Below, in pieces: positions 1 to 8,215 of a DNA stretch of 64,000 nucleotides. The notes under the pieces are model-generated. The model worked only from the letters and a program-made list of their open reading frames with translations. It did no database searches and was not told the DNA's origin. Each line of letters starts with the position of its first letter. Position 1 is the stretch's first letter. The position numbers and the translations under genes were made by a program. This DNA comes from Paracoccus sp. MKU1. Lineage in GTDB: Bacteria > Pseudomonadota > Alphaproteobacteria > Rhodobacterales > Rhodobacteraceae. The stretch lies in contig NZ_LLWQ01000206.1 in NCBI RefSeq assembly GCF_001447385.1, forward strand, positions 771-64,770. The letters run 5' to 3'.

Positions 1-2
1 GG

Positions 3-2888
3 GATTGGCGCGTCACTACGCAGACGCTTCGCCAAGTCGTTCCGGGGTCGGCATTCCGATACACGATGACGGTTCGCCTTGTGAGCGGGAATTCTGGCTC
101 GATACGCATCAACCCAGTTGAGTGCGTGACCCCGGATGGATCGAACCACTGGATCAATCCGGGTATCGCCGACGCCGCGACCATGACGCCCGGAGAATGG
201 GTCACCCTGACCGGAGAGAGGGCATTGCCGTTTGCCCGGGGCTTCATGGGCCTGCGTGTCCAATGCTCCAACGCGGTCGGGACAGTTTTCGAGGTTGCCG
301 ACGTCTCCATGCAAATGATGGGGACGGGGGAATTGATTGTTGACGGGGCCATCACCTCGCTCAAGATCGCCACCGGCGCGGTTACCGCAGACGCTGTTGC
401 GGCCAATGCGATCACCGCTGACAAGGTTGCGGCCAACGCCATCACGGCAGCCGCCATTTCGTCGGGCGCTGTCACCGCTGCCAAGGTCGCGGCTGGTGCC
501 ATCAAAACGGCCAACTTGGCCGCCGGGGCTGTGAACGCCGACAAGCTGGCAGCCAACGCCGTCACCGCAGACAAGATCGTATCCAATGCGGTGACCACCG
601 CAAAGATCGCGGCGGGCGCTGTCACGGCGAACGAAGTCGCGGCCAATGCGATCACCGCCGTCAAGATCGCGGCGGGCGCAGTCGAGACTGCCAAACTGGC
701 CGCCGGGTCGGTTGTGGCAGACAAGCTGGCTGCGGGCGCGGTCACGGCTGATAAAGTTGCTGCAAACGCCATCACCGCCGACAAGCTGGCGGCGAATTCG
801 GTTGTCGCTGGAAAGATCGCTGCCGGGGCTGTCACCGCCACCGAGATTGCGGCGGGCGCGATTACGACCTCGAAACTCGCCATCGGCGACTTCACCAACC
901 TGATCACCAACAGCGATCTGACCAATGACCTCGGAGCCACCGGATCGAGTGACGGCTTCACGCTGAACAACGCCACGATCTACGGCTCCCCCTCGAACCA
1001 AGAGGGGAAATGGGCAATCCGGTTCGAGGCTGTGGAAGGGGGCGCGTGGGCGCGTTGGAACCAGCGCATCCCGGTCAAAGAGGGAGACAAGTTCTACCTC
1101 TCCGGCATTTTCCGGGCCTCCACCACCACGCCCTACACGACTAACCGCATTTCGGTTAACCAATACGATGCAGACGGTGCATACACGTCCGTCTCTCATG
1201 TGGCGGTAGAGACCTTCCAGACTACCTCTCCGCAGCACATGTCTGGCGTCTACACCGTTGGCCCTGGGGTGGCTTACATCCAGCCGATCTTCTTCAGGGT
1301 TTGGAACGCTTCCCAAAGCGGCCAGACGTTCCTGACGAAGCCGACCATGCGGCACATGGCGAGCGGAAGCCTGATCGTTGACGGGGCCATCACCTCGGAA
1401 AAAATCGCTGCCAATGCGGTGACCGCTAATCAAATCGCGGCGGGGACCATAACCGCCGCCGAACTCGCGTCCGGCTCCATCACCACGGCAAAGCTGGCTG
1501 CCGGGGCGGTGACGGCCACCTCTATCGCCACGGGTGCGGTTGTCGCTGACAAGATTGGGGCGAACGCCGTCGTATCGGACAAAATCCAAGCCAACGCTGT
1601 GACCACGGCCAAGATCGCCGCCAACGCGGTGACCGCCAATGAGGTAGCCGCGAATGCGATCACCACGGCGAAGATCATGGCCGGTGCGGTGACGGTTAAC
1701 GAACTGGCAGCCAACTCGGTCACCGCCGCGAAAATCGTCTCGGGCGCGGTGACCGCCGACGCACTGGCGGCCAACTCCGTGACCTCCGACAAGATCGTGT
1801 CGAATTCGGTGACTACCGCGAAGATCGCGGCTGGGGCCGTTACCGCCACGGAAATCGCGGCGAACGCCATCGCCGCACGCCACCTCATGGTCGGGGACTT
1901 CACGAACCTCGTTCCCAACGCGGACCTATCCGACCAAGCGTCGTGGACTATTCCGTCCCCGTGGGTTTTGGGCGTCTCTGGTTCGGCCTATAAAGGGTCG
2001 CATTGGACCAGTCTCGACGTTGCCGCCGGGGAGACTGGGAACTCGCCTGTCGTCGTATCGCAGGAATTCTCGGTTGATACCGGGGTGGAATACTTCACAT
2101 CTATCCAAGCCCGCAGCAACGGCGCGTCGGAAACGATCAATTTCGTATGCAACATCCAGTGGCTGAAAACCGACGGCACCTCGATCTCCTACTCCTCCAT
2201 CAGAAACCCAGCGACAGAAGGGCCGATCACCCATACGGCAACCACCTACTCGGCGTCCCTTGTTGCACCGTCCGAAGCCACCCGCGCGCGGTTCCGCTGG
2301 TATGTCGCCCGCACCAACTCGGTTGGTAAAGCTCTTGTAGGATCGCCCGAAGTCCGGCGGAAAAACGACGGTAAGCTGATCGTTGACGGGGCCATCGTCT
2401 CGGAAAAAATCGCTGCCAATGCGGTGACGACGGCCAAGATCGCCGCCGGATCGGTGACTGCAAACGAACTGGCTGCCAACTCGGTGGTCGCGGGAAAAGT
2501 TGCGGCTGGCGCGATCAGCACCGACAAGCTGGCCGCCAACGCGGTGAACGCCTCGAAGATCGCGGCGAACTCGATCACCTCGACCCAGCTTGCGACGAAC
2601 TCGGTCACCGCAGACGCCATCGCTGCTGGCGCTGTTCAGGCGGCGGCGATTGCCGCCGGGGCGGTGGTGGCTGACAAGATCGGGGCAGGGGCCATCACCA
2701 CGGCGAAGCTGGCCGCCAATGCGGTCACGGCAGACAAGATCAACGTGTCGAGTCTGTCTGCCATATCGGCGACCATAGGCTTCTTCCAGACCGCGACTAG
2801 CGGCGCACGGCTGGTCATCGCGGATGACAGGATCAGGGTCTTCGATGCTACAGGAACGCTGCGCGTGAAGATCGGGAACTTGGCATGA
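3..2888 (+). CDS. Tail fibre / central tail tip protein, 5' end cut by window
   Basis: The reading frame is open from base 3 to the stop, so the first ATG (66) is probably internal and the gene begins upstream of the window. The protein alternates three blocks of a 10-residue repeat (pattern hydrophobic-A-A-G/N-A-V/I-x-A/T-x-K/E; about bases 333-890, 1372-1885 and 2377-2755) with two globular, jelly-roll-like carbohydrate-binding-type segments (about 891-1360 and 1890-2370). It ends in a short beta-rich domain finishing VKIGNLA. Such ends are common in lambda-J-like tail tip proteins and side fibres of siphophages, where the repeats form a trimeric stalk. It probably contacts the host surface. 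The role is inferred from architecture, not from a recognised receptor-binding fold. Confidence 0.75.
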   Translation, partial: DWRVTTQTLRQVVPGSAFRYTMTVRLVSGNSGSIRINPVECVTPDGSNHWINPGIADAATMTPGEWVTLTGERALPFARGFMGLRVQCSNAVGTVFEVADVSMQMMGTGELIVDGAITSLKIATGAVTADAVAANAITADKVAANAITAAAISSGAVTAAKVAAGAIKTANLAAGAVNADKLAANAVTADKIVSNAVTTAKIAAGAVTANEVAANAITAVKIAAGAVETAKLAAGSVVADKLAAGAVTADKVAANAITADKLAANSVVAGKIAAGAVTATEIAAGAITTSKLAIGDFTNLITNSDLTNDLGATGSSDGFTLNNATIYGSPSNQEGKWAIRFEAVEGGAWARWNQRIPVKEGDKFYLSGIFRASTTTPYTTNRISVNQYDADGAYTSVSHVAVETFQTTSPQHMSGVYTVGPGVAYIQPIFFRVWNASQSGQTFLTKPTMRHMASGSLIVDGAITSEKIAANAVTANQIAAGTITAAELASGSITTAKLAAGAVTATSIATGAVVADKIGANAVVSDKIQANAVTTAKIAANAVTANEVAANAITTAKIMAGAVTVNELAANSVTAAKIVSGAVTADALAANSVTSDKIVSNSVTTAKIAAGAVTATEIAANAIAARHLMVGDFTNLVPNADLSDQASWTIPSPWVLGVSGSAYKGSHWTSLDVAAGETGNSPVVVSQEFSVDTGVEYFTSIQARSNGASETINFVCNIQWLKTDGTSISYSSIRNPATEGPITHTATTYSASLVAPSEATRARFRWYVARTNSVGKALVGSPEVRRKNDGKLIVDGAIVSEKIAANAVTTAKIAAGSVTANELAANSVVAGKVAAGAISTDKLAANAVNASKIAANSITSTQLATNSVTADAIAAGAVQAAAIAAGAVVADKIGAGAITTAKLAANAVTADKINVSSLSAISATIGFFQTATSGARLVIADDRIRVFDATGTLRVKIGNLA
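333..2755 (+). repeat. Degenerate 30-bp tandem repeats coding a 10-residue stalk repeat
   Basis: Three arrays within the tail gene repeat a 30-bp unit that encodes variants of AANAVTADKI. The units are diverged at DNA level and are separated by two non-repeat domains. They explain the low-complexity look of all frames here, including long shadow frames on the minus strand. Confidence 0.7.
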
Positions 2889-2892
2889 AGTG

Positions 2893-2906
2893 TGCAACGG
2901 GTTGCA
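2893..2906. promoter_or_regulatory. Operator palindrome, GG form
   Basis: TGCAACGGGTTGCA lies directly after the tail gene stop and 12 bp before the -35 box of the next promoter. Confidence 0.7.
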
Positions 2907-2918
2907 AGACATTAACAC

Positions 2919-2948
2919 TTGTAGCTGTCAATGCTGGCGTGGTATCTT
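2919..2948 (+). promoter_or_regulatory. Promoter for 2976 gene
   Basis: TTGTAG and TATCTT are separated by 18 bp, between the operator and the small membrane protein gene. Confidence 0.45.
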
Positions 2949-2975
2949 GCCAAAACTGTCCACATGGGGGATGCC

Positions 2976-3284
2976 ATGTCCAGCAGCGACGAATTCCGGG
3001 ACCATCCGGACGCCATCATCGAACTGACCCGCCGCGACCTCGAAGACATCATCGAAGGGGCCGCTCGGCGTGGTGCAGAGCAAGCCCTGAAAGAGGTCGG
3101 ACTTGATACCACCTCGGCAGGTGACGACGTGCGCGAACTACGCTCGCTGCTGAACGCCTTCCGGTCGGTCAAGTCCACGGCGCTCGATACCGTCGTCAAG
3201 AGCCTGACCATGACCTTCCTGTTGATCCTCGGCATCGGCGTGTCCGCCAAGCTGGGTCTCTTCGGCGGCCTGCCGAAACCCTAG
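2976..3284 (+). CDS. Small membrane protein beside lysis region
   Basis: A 102-residue protein with a charged, helical N-terminal two-thirds and one C-terminal hydrophobic segment (about residues 73-95, TMTFLLILGIGVSAKLGLFG). I chose the start MSSSDEF because a GGGGG run sits 5 bases upstream; ATG 2964 is an in-frame alternative. Its place between the tail gene and the lysis genes, and the lone membrane anchor, would suit a holin or antiholin accessory, but no family is certain. Confidence 0.6.
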   Translation: MSSSDEFRDHPDAIIELTRRDLEDIIEGAARRGAEQALKEVGLDTTSAGDDVRELRSLLNAFRSVKSTALDTVVKSLTMTFLLILGIGVSAKLGLFGGLPKP

Positions 3285-3298
3285 TGCAACCCGTTGCA
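3285..3298. promoter_or_regulatory. Operator palindrome, CC form
   Basis: TGCAACCCGTTGCA abuts the preceding stop codon and touches the AGGAGG ribosome binding site (3299-3304) of the kinase gene. No promoter is visible between them. Confidence 0.65.
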
Positions 3299-3310
3299 AA
3301 GGAGGAGCCT

Positions 3311-4018
3311 ATGGCCGTTCCGCGTCGTCTGCCGCCAAAAGTCGTCGCCACCCCGGTCGAGGGGGTTTCCATCCTCGCGCTGATCGGGCCGAAGCAGGTC
3401 GGCAAGACCACCGTCGCCAGTCACCTGCAAACCGAATACGGCTTCCACCGCGTCCGGTTTGCAGACCCCCTGAAGGACATGGCGGAATGCCTCGGCCTGA
3501 CCCGAGAGCATCTGGACGGCTGCCGAAAAGAGGAGCCGATGGAAGCCCTCTGCGGCAAGACCCCGCGCCACGTCATGCAGACGTTGGGAACAGAATGGCG
3601 GAACATGATCGGCAAGAATCTCTGGGCCAACATCCTCGTGTCACGGCTTGCCGTCCTTCCAGAAGAGCGCCGATTTGTCGTCGTGGATGACATGCGGTTC
3701 CCGCATGAGCTTCAGGCGCTGAACGAAGCCTTCCCCGGGCGGGTGCGCGTCATCCGGATCACCAACGGTCAGAAAGGGCGCGCGGTGGTGGCGCAATGGC
3801 TGTGCCGCAGGCGCTGGGGTCGATTGGTGGTCCGTCTGCTGGGCATCGACATGCACGAAAGCGAAGCGTGGTGGCCGGTGCTGCCTGCCGACGCGGAGAT
3901 CGAGAACACCGGCACTCTCGATCAGCTTAGAGACAAGGTTCACACGCTGCTGCGCGACTCCGGAGCCGTGAGCAGCAACAAGGCGCAGCGCCTGTCTGTG
4001 CAACGGAGCGACACATGA
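3311..4018 (+). CDS. Deoxynucleoside monophosphate kinase
   Basis: A P-loop kinase of 235 residues with GPKQVGKTT near residue 19 and a VVVDDMRFPHE stretch (Walker B plus substrate region) typical of phage T4 gp1-like dNMP kinases. It would phosphorylate dNMPs to feed DNA synthesis. AGGAGG at 3299-3304 sets the ATG at 3311; the longer frame upstream runs into the operator. The C-terminal 20 residues are unstructured. The gene overlaps the holin gene by 4 bp. Phage kinases of this family sometimes act on modified nucleotides, but nothing in the sequence shows that here. Confidence 0.8.
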   Translation: MAVPRRLPPKVVATPVEGVSILALIGPKQVGKTTVASHLQTEYGFHRVRFADPLKDMAECLGLTREHLDGCRKEEPMEALCGKTPRHVMQTLGTEWRNMIGKNLWANILVSRLAVLPEERRFVVVDDMRFPHELQALNEAFPGRVRVIRITNGQKGRAVVAQWLCRRRWGRLVVRLLGIDMHESEAWWPVLPADAEIENTGTLDQLRDKVHTLLRDSGAVSSNKAQRLSVQRSDT

Positions 4019-4281
4019 AGACTTTGAAACTGATCCCCAACTGGCGCTATGTCCTGACCCGGGCATGGTCTGTCCGGTTCGCCGTGCTGGCTGCGCTTCT
4101 GTCCTCGGTGGACTGGCTGCACGGCACGCTCGATGCCAGCCTCCCAATCCTGCAAGCGGTGCTTCCGTCCGAGTATGAAGGGACGCTGCGCTTCCTGATC
4201 ACGCTCTGCATCGTCGCCTCGGCGGTGTCCCGACTGCTGGCCCAGATCGGCATCACCCATGCCGAACCCGAGAAGGAATGA
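4015..4281 (+). CDS. Holin-like protein
   Basis: An 88-residue protein with two hydrophobic segments (about residues 18-33 and 57-75) and a charged C-terminus ending EPEKE. The N-terminal pattern (LIPNWRYVLTRAWSVRF) is typical of small phage holins encoded immediately before an endolysin. It would form the inner-membrane lesion that starts lysis. It overlaps the kinase upstream and the endolysin downstream by 4 bp each, so the three are translationally coupled. Confidence 0.75.
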   Translation: MKTLKLIPNWRYVLTRAWSVRFAVLAALLSSVDWLHGTLDASLPILQAVLPSEYEGTLRFLITLCIVASAVSRLLAQIGITHAEPEKE

Positions 4282-4868
4282 TCGCCATGTGTGTCTTCAA
4301 GTCCAAGCCCAAGATCACCCAGACCGCGCCGCGCACTGGGCTGCGCATGAAGAAATCCGCCACCTTCGCCGCTGTCGTGGTCGCGGCGGTCGGGGGGTTC
4401 GAGGGCTACCGTTCCTCGGCCTACCTCGACCCAGTAGGCATCCCGACGATCTGCTTTGGCGAGACCAAAGGGGTCAAGATGGGCATGACCAAGACCCGCG
4501 CCGAGTGCGAAGCCATGTTGGCCGATAGCCTCGCCGAACACGAGGCCGGGATGGAAAAATGCCTGTCGAACCACGCCACCATCCCGGACAAGCCTTACGG
4601 CGCATTCTTGTCTCTGACCTACAACATCGGCACCGGCGCGTTCTGCGGATCGACCGTCCGCAAGCGCGCCGAGGCGGGCGATCTGAAGGGGGCATGTGAC
4701 GCGATCATGTCGTGGAACAAGGCGACCTTCTCGGCGTCGGCGGCTATCGCACAGCGGGCGCGGGGCGAAACCTGCACGAAGAAAGCCGACGGCAAATACC
4801 TCTGCACGATGTCCGGCCTGACCAAGCGGCGGGACGCCGAACGCGCCATGTGCCTCGAAGGACTGTGA
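4278..4868 (+). CDS. SAR-type endolysin, GH24 lysozyme
   Basis: The T4-lysozyme catalytic triad spacing is visible: Glu42 (FEGYRSSAYLD), Asp51 and Thr57. A weakly hydrophobic, Ala/Val/Gly-rich stretch at about residues 27-40 follows two lysines and fits a signal-anchor-release segment, so the enzyme would be exported by Sec and freed from the membrane when the holin depolarises it. It cleaves peptidoglycan glycan strands. Total 196 residues; the ATG overlaps the holin stop (ATGA). An internal ATG before MKKSATF would give a shorter form starting right at the SAR segment. Cysteines near the active site may control folding, as in P1 Lyz. Confidence 0.87.
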   Translation: MIAMCVFKSKPKITQTAPRTGLRMKKSATFAAVVVAAVGGFEGYRSSAYLDPVGIPTICFGETKGVKMGMTKTRAECEAMLADSLAEHEAGMEKCLSNHATIPDKPYGAFLSLTYNIGTGAFCGSTVRKRAEAGDLKGACDAIMSWNKATFSASAAIAQRARGETCTKKADGKYLCTMSGLTKRRDAERAMCLEGL

Positions 4869-4869
4869 C

Positions 4870-5226
4870 ATGGCGCGGCTGATCTCGCCCATCTGGGCCA
4901 TCGTTGCGGTGCTGGGGATCATCCTCGGCACCGTCGTCTATGTCGGGGTAATGCGCGCCGAGGAGGTCAAGCAGGCCGTCCGCCGCGCTACCATGGAAAC
5001 ACTAGGTCTGGTCGAGACTGAAGCCCTCAAAGCAGAGAACCAGCTTCTCCGGGACCAGTTGACCAAGATCGACAATGCCGGGCGTCAGTGGAGAAAGGCC
5101 GCCGCCGAAGCGGAAGCCGAGGCCCGAGAAGCACAAGCAAGGATCGACCGCTATGAACGCGAAAACCGCATTCCTGACACTTGCGCTGTCGGTGACAGCC
5201 TGCTTGGCCGCCTGCTCGCCCCATGA
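4870..5226 (+). CDS. Inner-membrane spanin (Rz-like)
   Basis: A 118-residue protein with an N-terminal membrane anchor (about residues 7-26) followed by a long charged coiled coil (EAEAEAREAQARIDRYERE), the normal i-spanin layout. It starts one base after the endolysin stop. The o-spanin gene starts inside its last quarter in another frame. The pair would fuse inner and outer membranes in the last lysis step. Confidence 0.85.
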   Translation: MARLISPIWAIVAVLGIILGTVVYVGVMRAEEVKQAVRRATMETLGLVETEALKAENQLLRDQLTKIDNAGRQWRKAAAEAEAEAREAQARIDRYERENRIPDTCAVGDSLLGRLLAP

Positions 5227-5455
5227 TCCGATTGCCGAGCGCGTTGGACGGGCAGGGGCGTCTCTCGCTGCCGTCCGCGCGCCCGGGCTTCCGGACCTTC
5301 CCGAAGATTGCAGGGTTCAGGTCCGTGCCGGACTGACCACGGGGATGAGACTGGATATTGCGGTGCTGCACTACGATCAGGCCCTAAGCACCCAGAATTC
5401 CCGGGTTTCACGCTGCGCCGCATGGTATGACACGGTAGCGGGAAAGGCCCCATGA
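5153..5455 (+). CDS. Outer-membrane spanin lipoprotein (Rz1-like)
   Basis: The frame starts at ATG 5153 within the i-spanin gene and encodes 100 residues. It opens with a lipoprotein signal (MNAKTAFLTLALSVTACLAAC) whose lipobox LAAC predicts lipidation at Cys21. The mature part is proline-containing and short, as in o-spanins. The partly nested arrangement with the upstream gene confirms the pair. Confidence 0.85.
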   Translation: MNAKTAFLTLALSVTACLAACSPHDPIAERVGRAGASLAAVRAPGLPDLPEDCRVQVRAGLTTGMRLDIAVLHYDQALSTQNSRVSRCAAWYDTVAGKAP

Positions 5456-5486
5456 GAGAAAATTCGACAAAGTTAAACTTCCTTAT

Positions 5487-5500
5487 TGCAACGGGTTGCA
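5487..5500. promoter_or_regulatory. Operator palindrome, GG form
   Basis: TGCAACGGGTTGCA lies after the lysis cassette, upstream of a terminator and about 126 bp before the next -35 box, farther than usual. Confidence 0.65.
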
Positions 5501-5564
5501 CCGTTTGCTAGGGTGAACTTGCTCACGCACCCTAGCGGGTGCTCAAGTTTGATTTGACTTTCAG

Positions 5565-5604
5565 GGACGTCCGCCGGGTTCGGCTGGGCGTCCTTCTTTT
5601 TTGC
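5565..5604 (+). terminator. Intrinsic terminator after lysis genes
   Basis: A GC-rich hairpin (GGACG...CGTCC, inner CCGCC...GGCTGG pairing) is followed by TTCTTTTTT. It closes the tail/lysis unit just before the AAA ATPase promoter. Confidence 0.75.
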
Positions 5605-5626
5605 CCAGTCCCACAGTCGAATTGTG

Positions 5627-5655
5627 TTGACGAAGGATTTAAGATACGGTATAAA
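5627..5655 (+). promoter_or_regulatory. Promoter for the AAA/DUF1257 module
   Basis: TTGACG, a 17-bp spacer and TATAAA. The leader reads AAGGGTCGAACGG, a weakened version of the GTCAGAGA leader seen elsewhere. Confidence 0.75.
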
Positions 5656-5690
5656 GCAAGGGTCGAACGGAAAACTGAAAGGGACCACCG

Positions 5691-7355
5691 ATGAATACGA
5701 CGATGACCGCCATTCAGGCGTCCATCCGGAACGCGGACACTTTCCGCGACCAGTTGAACATCCTTGACGCAGCAGCCGTCGGCGTGATCCTCTGCCGCAC
5801 CCGCGAACCGCATCGCGTGGTCGAGGCGGTCAAGGCTTACGCCTTCTCCCGGCAGCGGGACTTCTTCAACTGGTCGCTGCTCTACGGATGGGAGACCTAT
5901 TCCCGCACCAGCCCGACCGATCCACCGAAGACCGACGGAAACCAGAACCCGGTGGACGCGCTGAACAAGATCGGTGCCGTTGGCCCGAACCCGGGGGAGG
6001 CGATGCCGAACGGCTTCTACACCTTCATGTTCCCGCATTTCTGGCTGAAAGACGGCGTGGGGCAGCGCGTTCCGATGATCTTCGCCCTGAAGGAATACAC
6101 CCGCATGTTCGCGGTGAACAAACAGCGCCTGATCATGGTGGCCCCCCTCGGCTTCACCTTGCCGCCCGAGGTTTCCGAAGACGTCGTTGTGCTGGACTTT
6201 GACGCCCCGAGCTACGCAGAGCTTATGTCGGAGCTTGACGGCTTGATGTCTTCCCTGCCGAAGCAACCGCGCCTGACCAAAGAGGACCGCGACCGCATCG
6301 TCGCCGCAGGCATGGGCATGTCGCAGCAGGAATTCGTCACCGCCGTCAGCCGGGCCGTGGTGACGCATCGCCACCTCCTGCCTGCCGTCCCGGTCGATGA
6401 CCTCGTGGACGAGGTGATGAAGGTCAAGACCGAAGTGGTCAAACGCTCCGAGGTCTTGGAGGTGATGCCGACCACCAACATGTCGCAAGTCGGCGGCCTC
6501 GACCAGTTGAAGGAATGGGTGCGGAAGCGGTCTCGGTGCTTCTCGCAGGACGCCCGGGATTACGGGATCGAAGCCCCAAAGGGCTGCGGCCTGTTCGGCC
6601 CTCCCGGCACGGGTAAGTCGCTCTCGGCCAAGGCCATCGGCCATGCCCTCGGGCTGCCCCTGATCAAGTTCGACGTCTCTCGCGTGTTCCAATCGCTGGT
6701 CGGACAATCCGAAGAGCGGGTCCGCGCGGCGCTGAAGATGCTCGACGCAATGGCCCCCTGCGTCGTCCTGCTGGACGAGATCGACAAGGCGTTCCAGCGG
6801 TCGAGCGGAGGCGACAGCGGCGTGAGCCAGAGGGTTCTGGGCGCGATCCTGACCCACATGCAGGAGACCGAGGCCCCGATCTTCTGGGTCTTCTCGGCCA
6901 ACCGGGTGGACAACCTGCCGCCCGAACTTCTGCGAAAGGGCCGCCTTGACGAGATTTTCGCGGTCACCGTTCCGGACGAAGGTGAGCGGCTGGAAATCCT
7001 GAAAATCCACTTGCGCAAGCGCGGCCACAACCCGGACACGGTGGCGAACCTGCAAATCGCGGCGCAGAAGTCGGACGGCTATGTTCCCGCCGAGATCGAG
7101 CAGGCTGTAAAGGACGCGCTGATCGACGCTTTCACCGACAAGGTTCCCGTTACCGGCGACCTGATCGCGCACCAGCTTGACAACATCAAGCCGCTGTCCG
7201 AAGCCTTCGCCGAGGACTTCAACCGGATGCAATCGTGGGCCGAGAACAACGCACGCCCGGCGTCGAAGTCCATCATTCAGAGAAAGGCTGAAAAGGCCAT
7301 CATCCCGGTTCGCACCCGCCCCGGGATGGGCCGCAGCCTCGAAATGGGTGGGTAA
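5691..7355 (+). CDS. AAA ATPase, Ycf46-like
   Basis: A 554-residue protein with an N-terminal domain of about 260 residues and a C-terminal classical AAA module: Walker A GPPGTGKS at 303-310, Walker B LLDEID at 360-365, sensor 1 in FWVFSANRVD, and the arginine-finger segment LRKGRLDEIF. Layout and length match Ycf46-type ATPases, known from chloroplast genomes, cyanobacteria and many bacteria. Two following genes belong to DUF1257 (Ycf35-like) and DUF2997, families often found beside this ATPase. The phage function is unknown; remodelling or unfolding of a protein target is the family expectation. Two perfect hairpins follow the stop. Confidence 0.85.
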   Translation: MNTTMTAIQASIRNADTFRDQLNILDAAAVGVILCRTREPHRVVEAVKAYAFSRQRDFFNWSLLYGWETYSRTSPTDPPKTDGNQNPVDALNKIGAVGPNPGEAMPNGFYTFMFPHFWLKDGVGQRVPMIFALKEYTRMFAVNKQRLIMVAPLGFTLPPEVSEDVVVLDFDAPSYAELMSELDGLMSSLPKQPRLTKEDRDRIVAAGMGMSQQEFVTAVSRAVVTHRHLLPAVPVDDLVDEVMKVKTEVVKRSEVLEVMPTTNMSQVGGLDQLKEWVRKRSRCFSQDARDYGIEAPKGCGLFGPPGTGKSLSAKAIGHALGLPLIKFDVSRVFQSLVGQSEERVRAALKMLDAMAPCVVLLDEIDKAFQRSSGGDSGVSQRVLGAILTHMQETEAPIFWVFSANRVDNLPPELLRKGRLDEIFAVTVPDEGERLEILKIHLRKRGHNPDTVANLQIAAQKSDGYVPAEIEQAVKDALIDAFTDKVPVTGDLIAHQLDNIKPLSEAFAEDFNRMQSWAENNARPASKSIIQRKAEKAIIPVRTRPGMGRSLEMGG

Positions 7356-7365
7356 ACGGTCCCGG

Positions 7366-7440
7366 CGCGGCTGGCCGTTCGACACCCAGCCGCGTGCCCA
7401 CCTTGCCCCGGCGATCCTTCCGACCCAGATCGCCGGGGCA
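7366..7440 (+). other. Two tandem perfect RNA hairpins
   Basis: Hairpin 1 has a 9-bp perfect stem (7366-7374 with 7386-7394). Hairpin 2 has a 13-bp perfect stem (7404-7416 with 7428-7440). Both loops are 11 nt and share a YCGACMC-like core. No T-run follows, so a processing or stability element is more likely than a terminator. They fill the gap between the AAA gene and the next gene. Confidence 0.7.
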
Positions 7441-7460
7441 CCATATCACAGGAGGATGAA

Positions 7461-8123
7461 ATGCTCATTCAGGTCACGACCGGATCAGAGTCGTTCAAGA
7501 CGGGTGCCTCGAAATATCACGTCTTTGTCGTTCCCAGCACGCGCTACAACCTTCCCGACCGCAAGGAACAGCACATCGGAATCGTCCAGCGCCTCAACCT
7601 TCCTTCAATCCCTGTCAGGCAGGTATCGGCAGAGCGGTCTCCCGCAGCCGCCGGGTCCATGGTAGACCTCGGATCGTGGACCAAAACCACGTTCGAGGTT
7701 CCCGATGGGCTGATCCTCAAGGTCTGGGGCCAGCGCACCTTGTCCGGGGCTGCAATCGGGGCGGATCGGGGTGTTACCGGCATCGGGGCGATGCTGATCC
7801 AGACCCGGGCATCTGCCGCGCTCCGGCGCATCACCTGCCTGCGCGTCCCGGACAGGCAGGCGTCCGTCACCACGGTCACGCTGGAAGGCAGGTTCGACGT
7901 CCTGACCCTGCGAGACGCGGCAGAGCAGGGCGCGGCCTTGCCGATGGATCGGATCGGCCAGTTCACCTCGCCAGCCGCCCGGCAGATTTTCGCGGTCCAC
8001 CAAATCGACGGCGAGCTTTCGGCGCGACCAGTCGCCACGGTCGAGACCGTGAAGGGCGAGCGCGGCGAGGCGGTGCAGGTGCAGACCGTCAAGATGCGGC
8101 GAGCCATCGACCTCGGCGACTGA
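7461..8123 (+). CDS. Hypothetical protein in AAA operon
   Basis: I do not recognise this 220-residue protein. It looks like a soluble, beta-rich protein with no membrane segment. A strong AGGAGG at 7450-7455 precedes ATG 7461. It lies between the AAA ATPase and the DUF1257/DUF2997 pair, separated from the ATPase by two hairpins that may set its relative expression. A link to the ATPase is suggested only by position. Confidence 0.7.
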   Translation: MLIQVTTGSESFKTGASKYHVFVVPSTRYNLPDRKEQHIGIVQRLNLPSIPVRQVSAERSPAAAGSMVDLGSWTKTTFEVPDGLILKVWGQRTLSGAAIGADRGVTGIGAMLIQTRASAALRRITCLRVPDRQASVTTVTLEGRFDVLTLRDAAEQGAALPMDRIGQFTSPAARQIFAVHQIDGELSARPVATVETVKGERGEAVQVQTVKMRRAIDLGD

Positions 8124-8124
8124 T

Positions 8125-8138
8125 TGCAACCCGTTGCA
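8125..8138. promoter_or_regulatory. Operator palindrome, CC form
   Basis: TGCAACCCGTTGCA lies 11 bp upstream of the -35 box of the DUF1257 promoter. Confidence 0.75.
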
Positions 8139-8149
8139 ACATAAATCTG

Positions 8150-8178
8150 TTGACAAACAATCTAGCACTTGTTATCAA
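8150..8178 (+). promoter_or_regulatory. Promoter for DUF1257 gene
   Basis: TTGACA, 17 bp, TATCAA. The leader contains CCTGTCAGAGAAGGA. Its CCTGTCAGAGA is perfectly complementary over 11 nt to 63491-63501 in the putative small RNA near the right end. Confidence 0.7.
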
Positions 8179-8215
8179 GGTGCTATGGAAACCCCTGTCA
8201 GAGAAGGAACCCAGA

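Noticed and set aside
333..2755. Tandem repeats as a possible CRISPR array
   Set aside because: Units are contiguous, diverged, in frame and coding; there are no unique spacers.
1926..2918. Minus-strand frames over the tail gene
   Set aside because: The repetitive plus-strand sequence keeps several frames open; no start signals or motifs.
5532..7385. 617-codon open frame on the minus strand across the AAA ATPase gene
   Set aside because: It mirrors the AAA gene, lacks a ribosome site and its translation has no recognisable motif. GC-rich genes commonly leave such antisense frames open.
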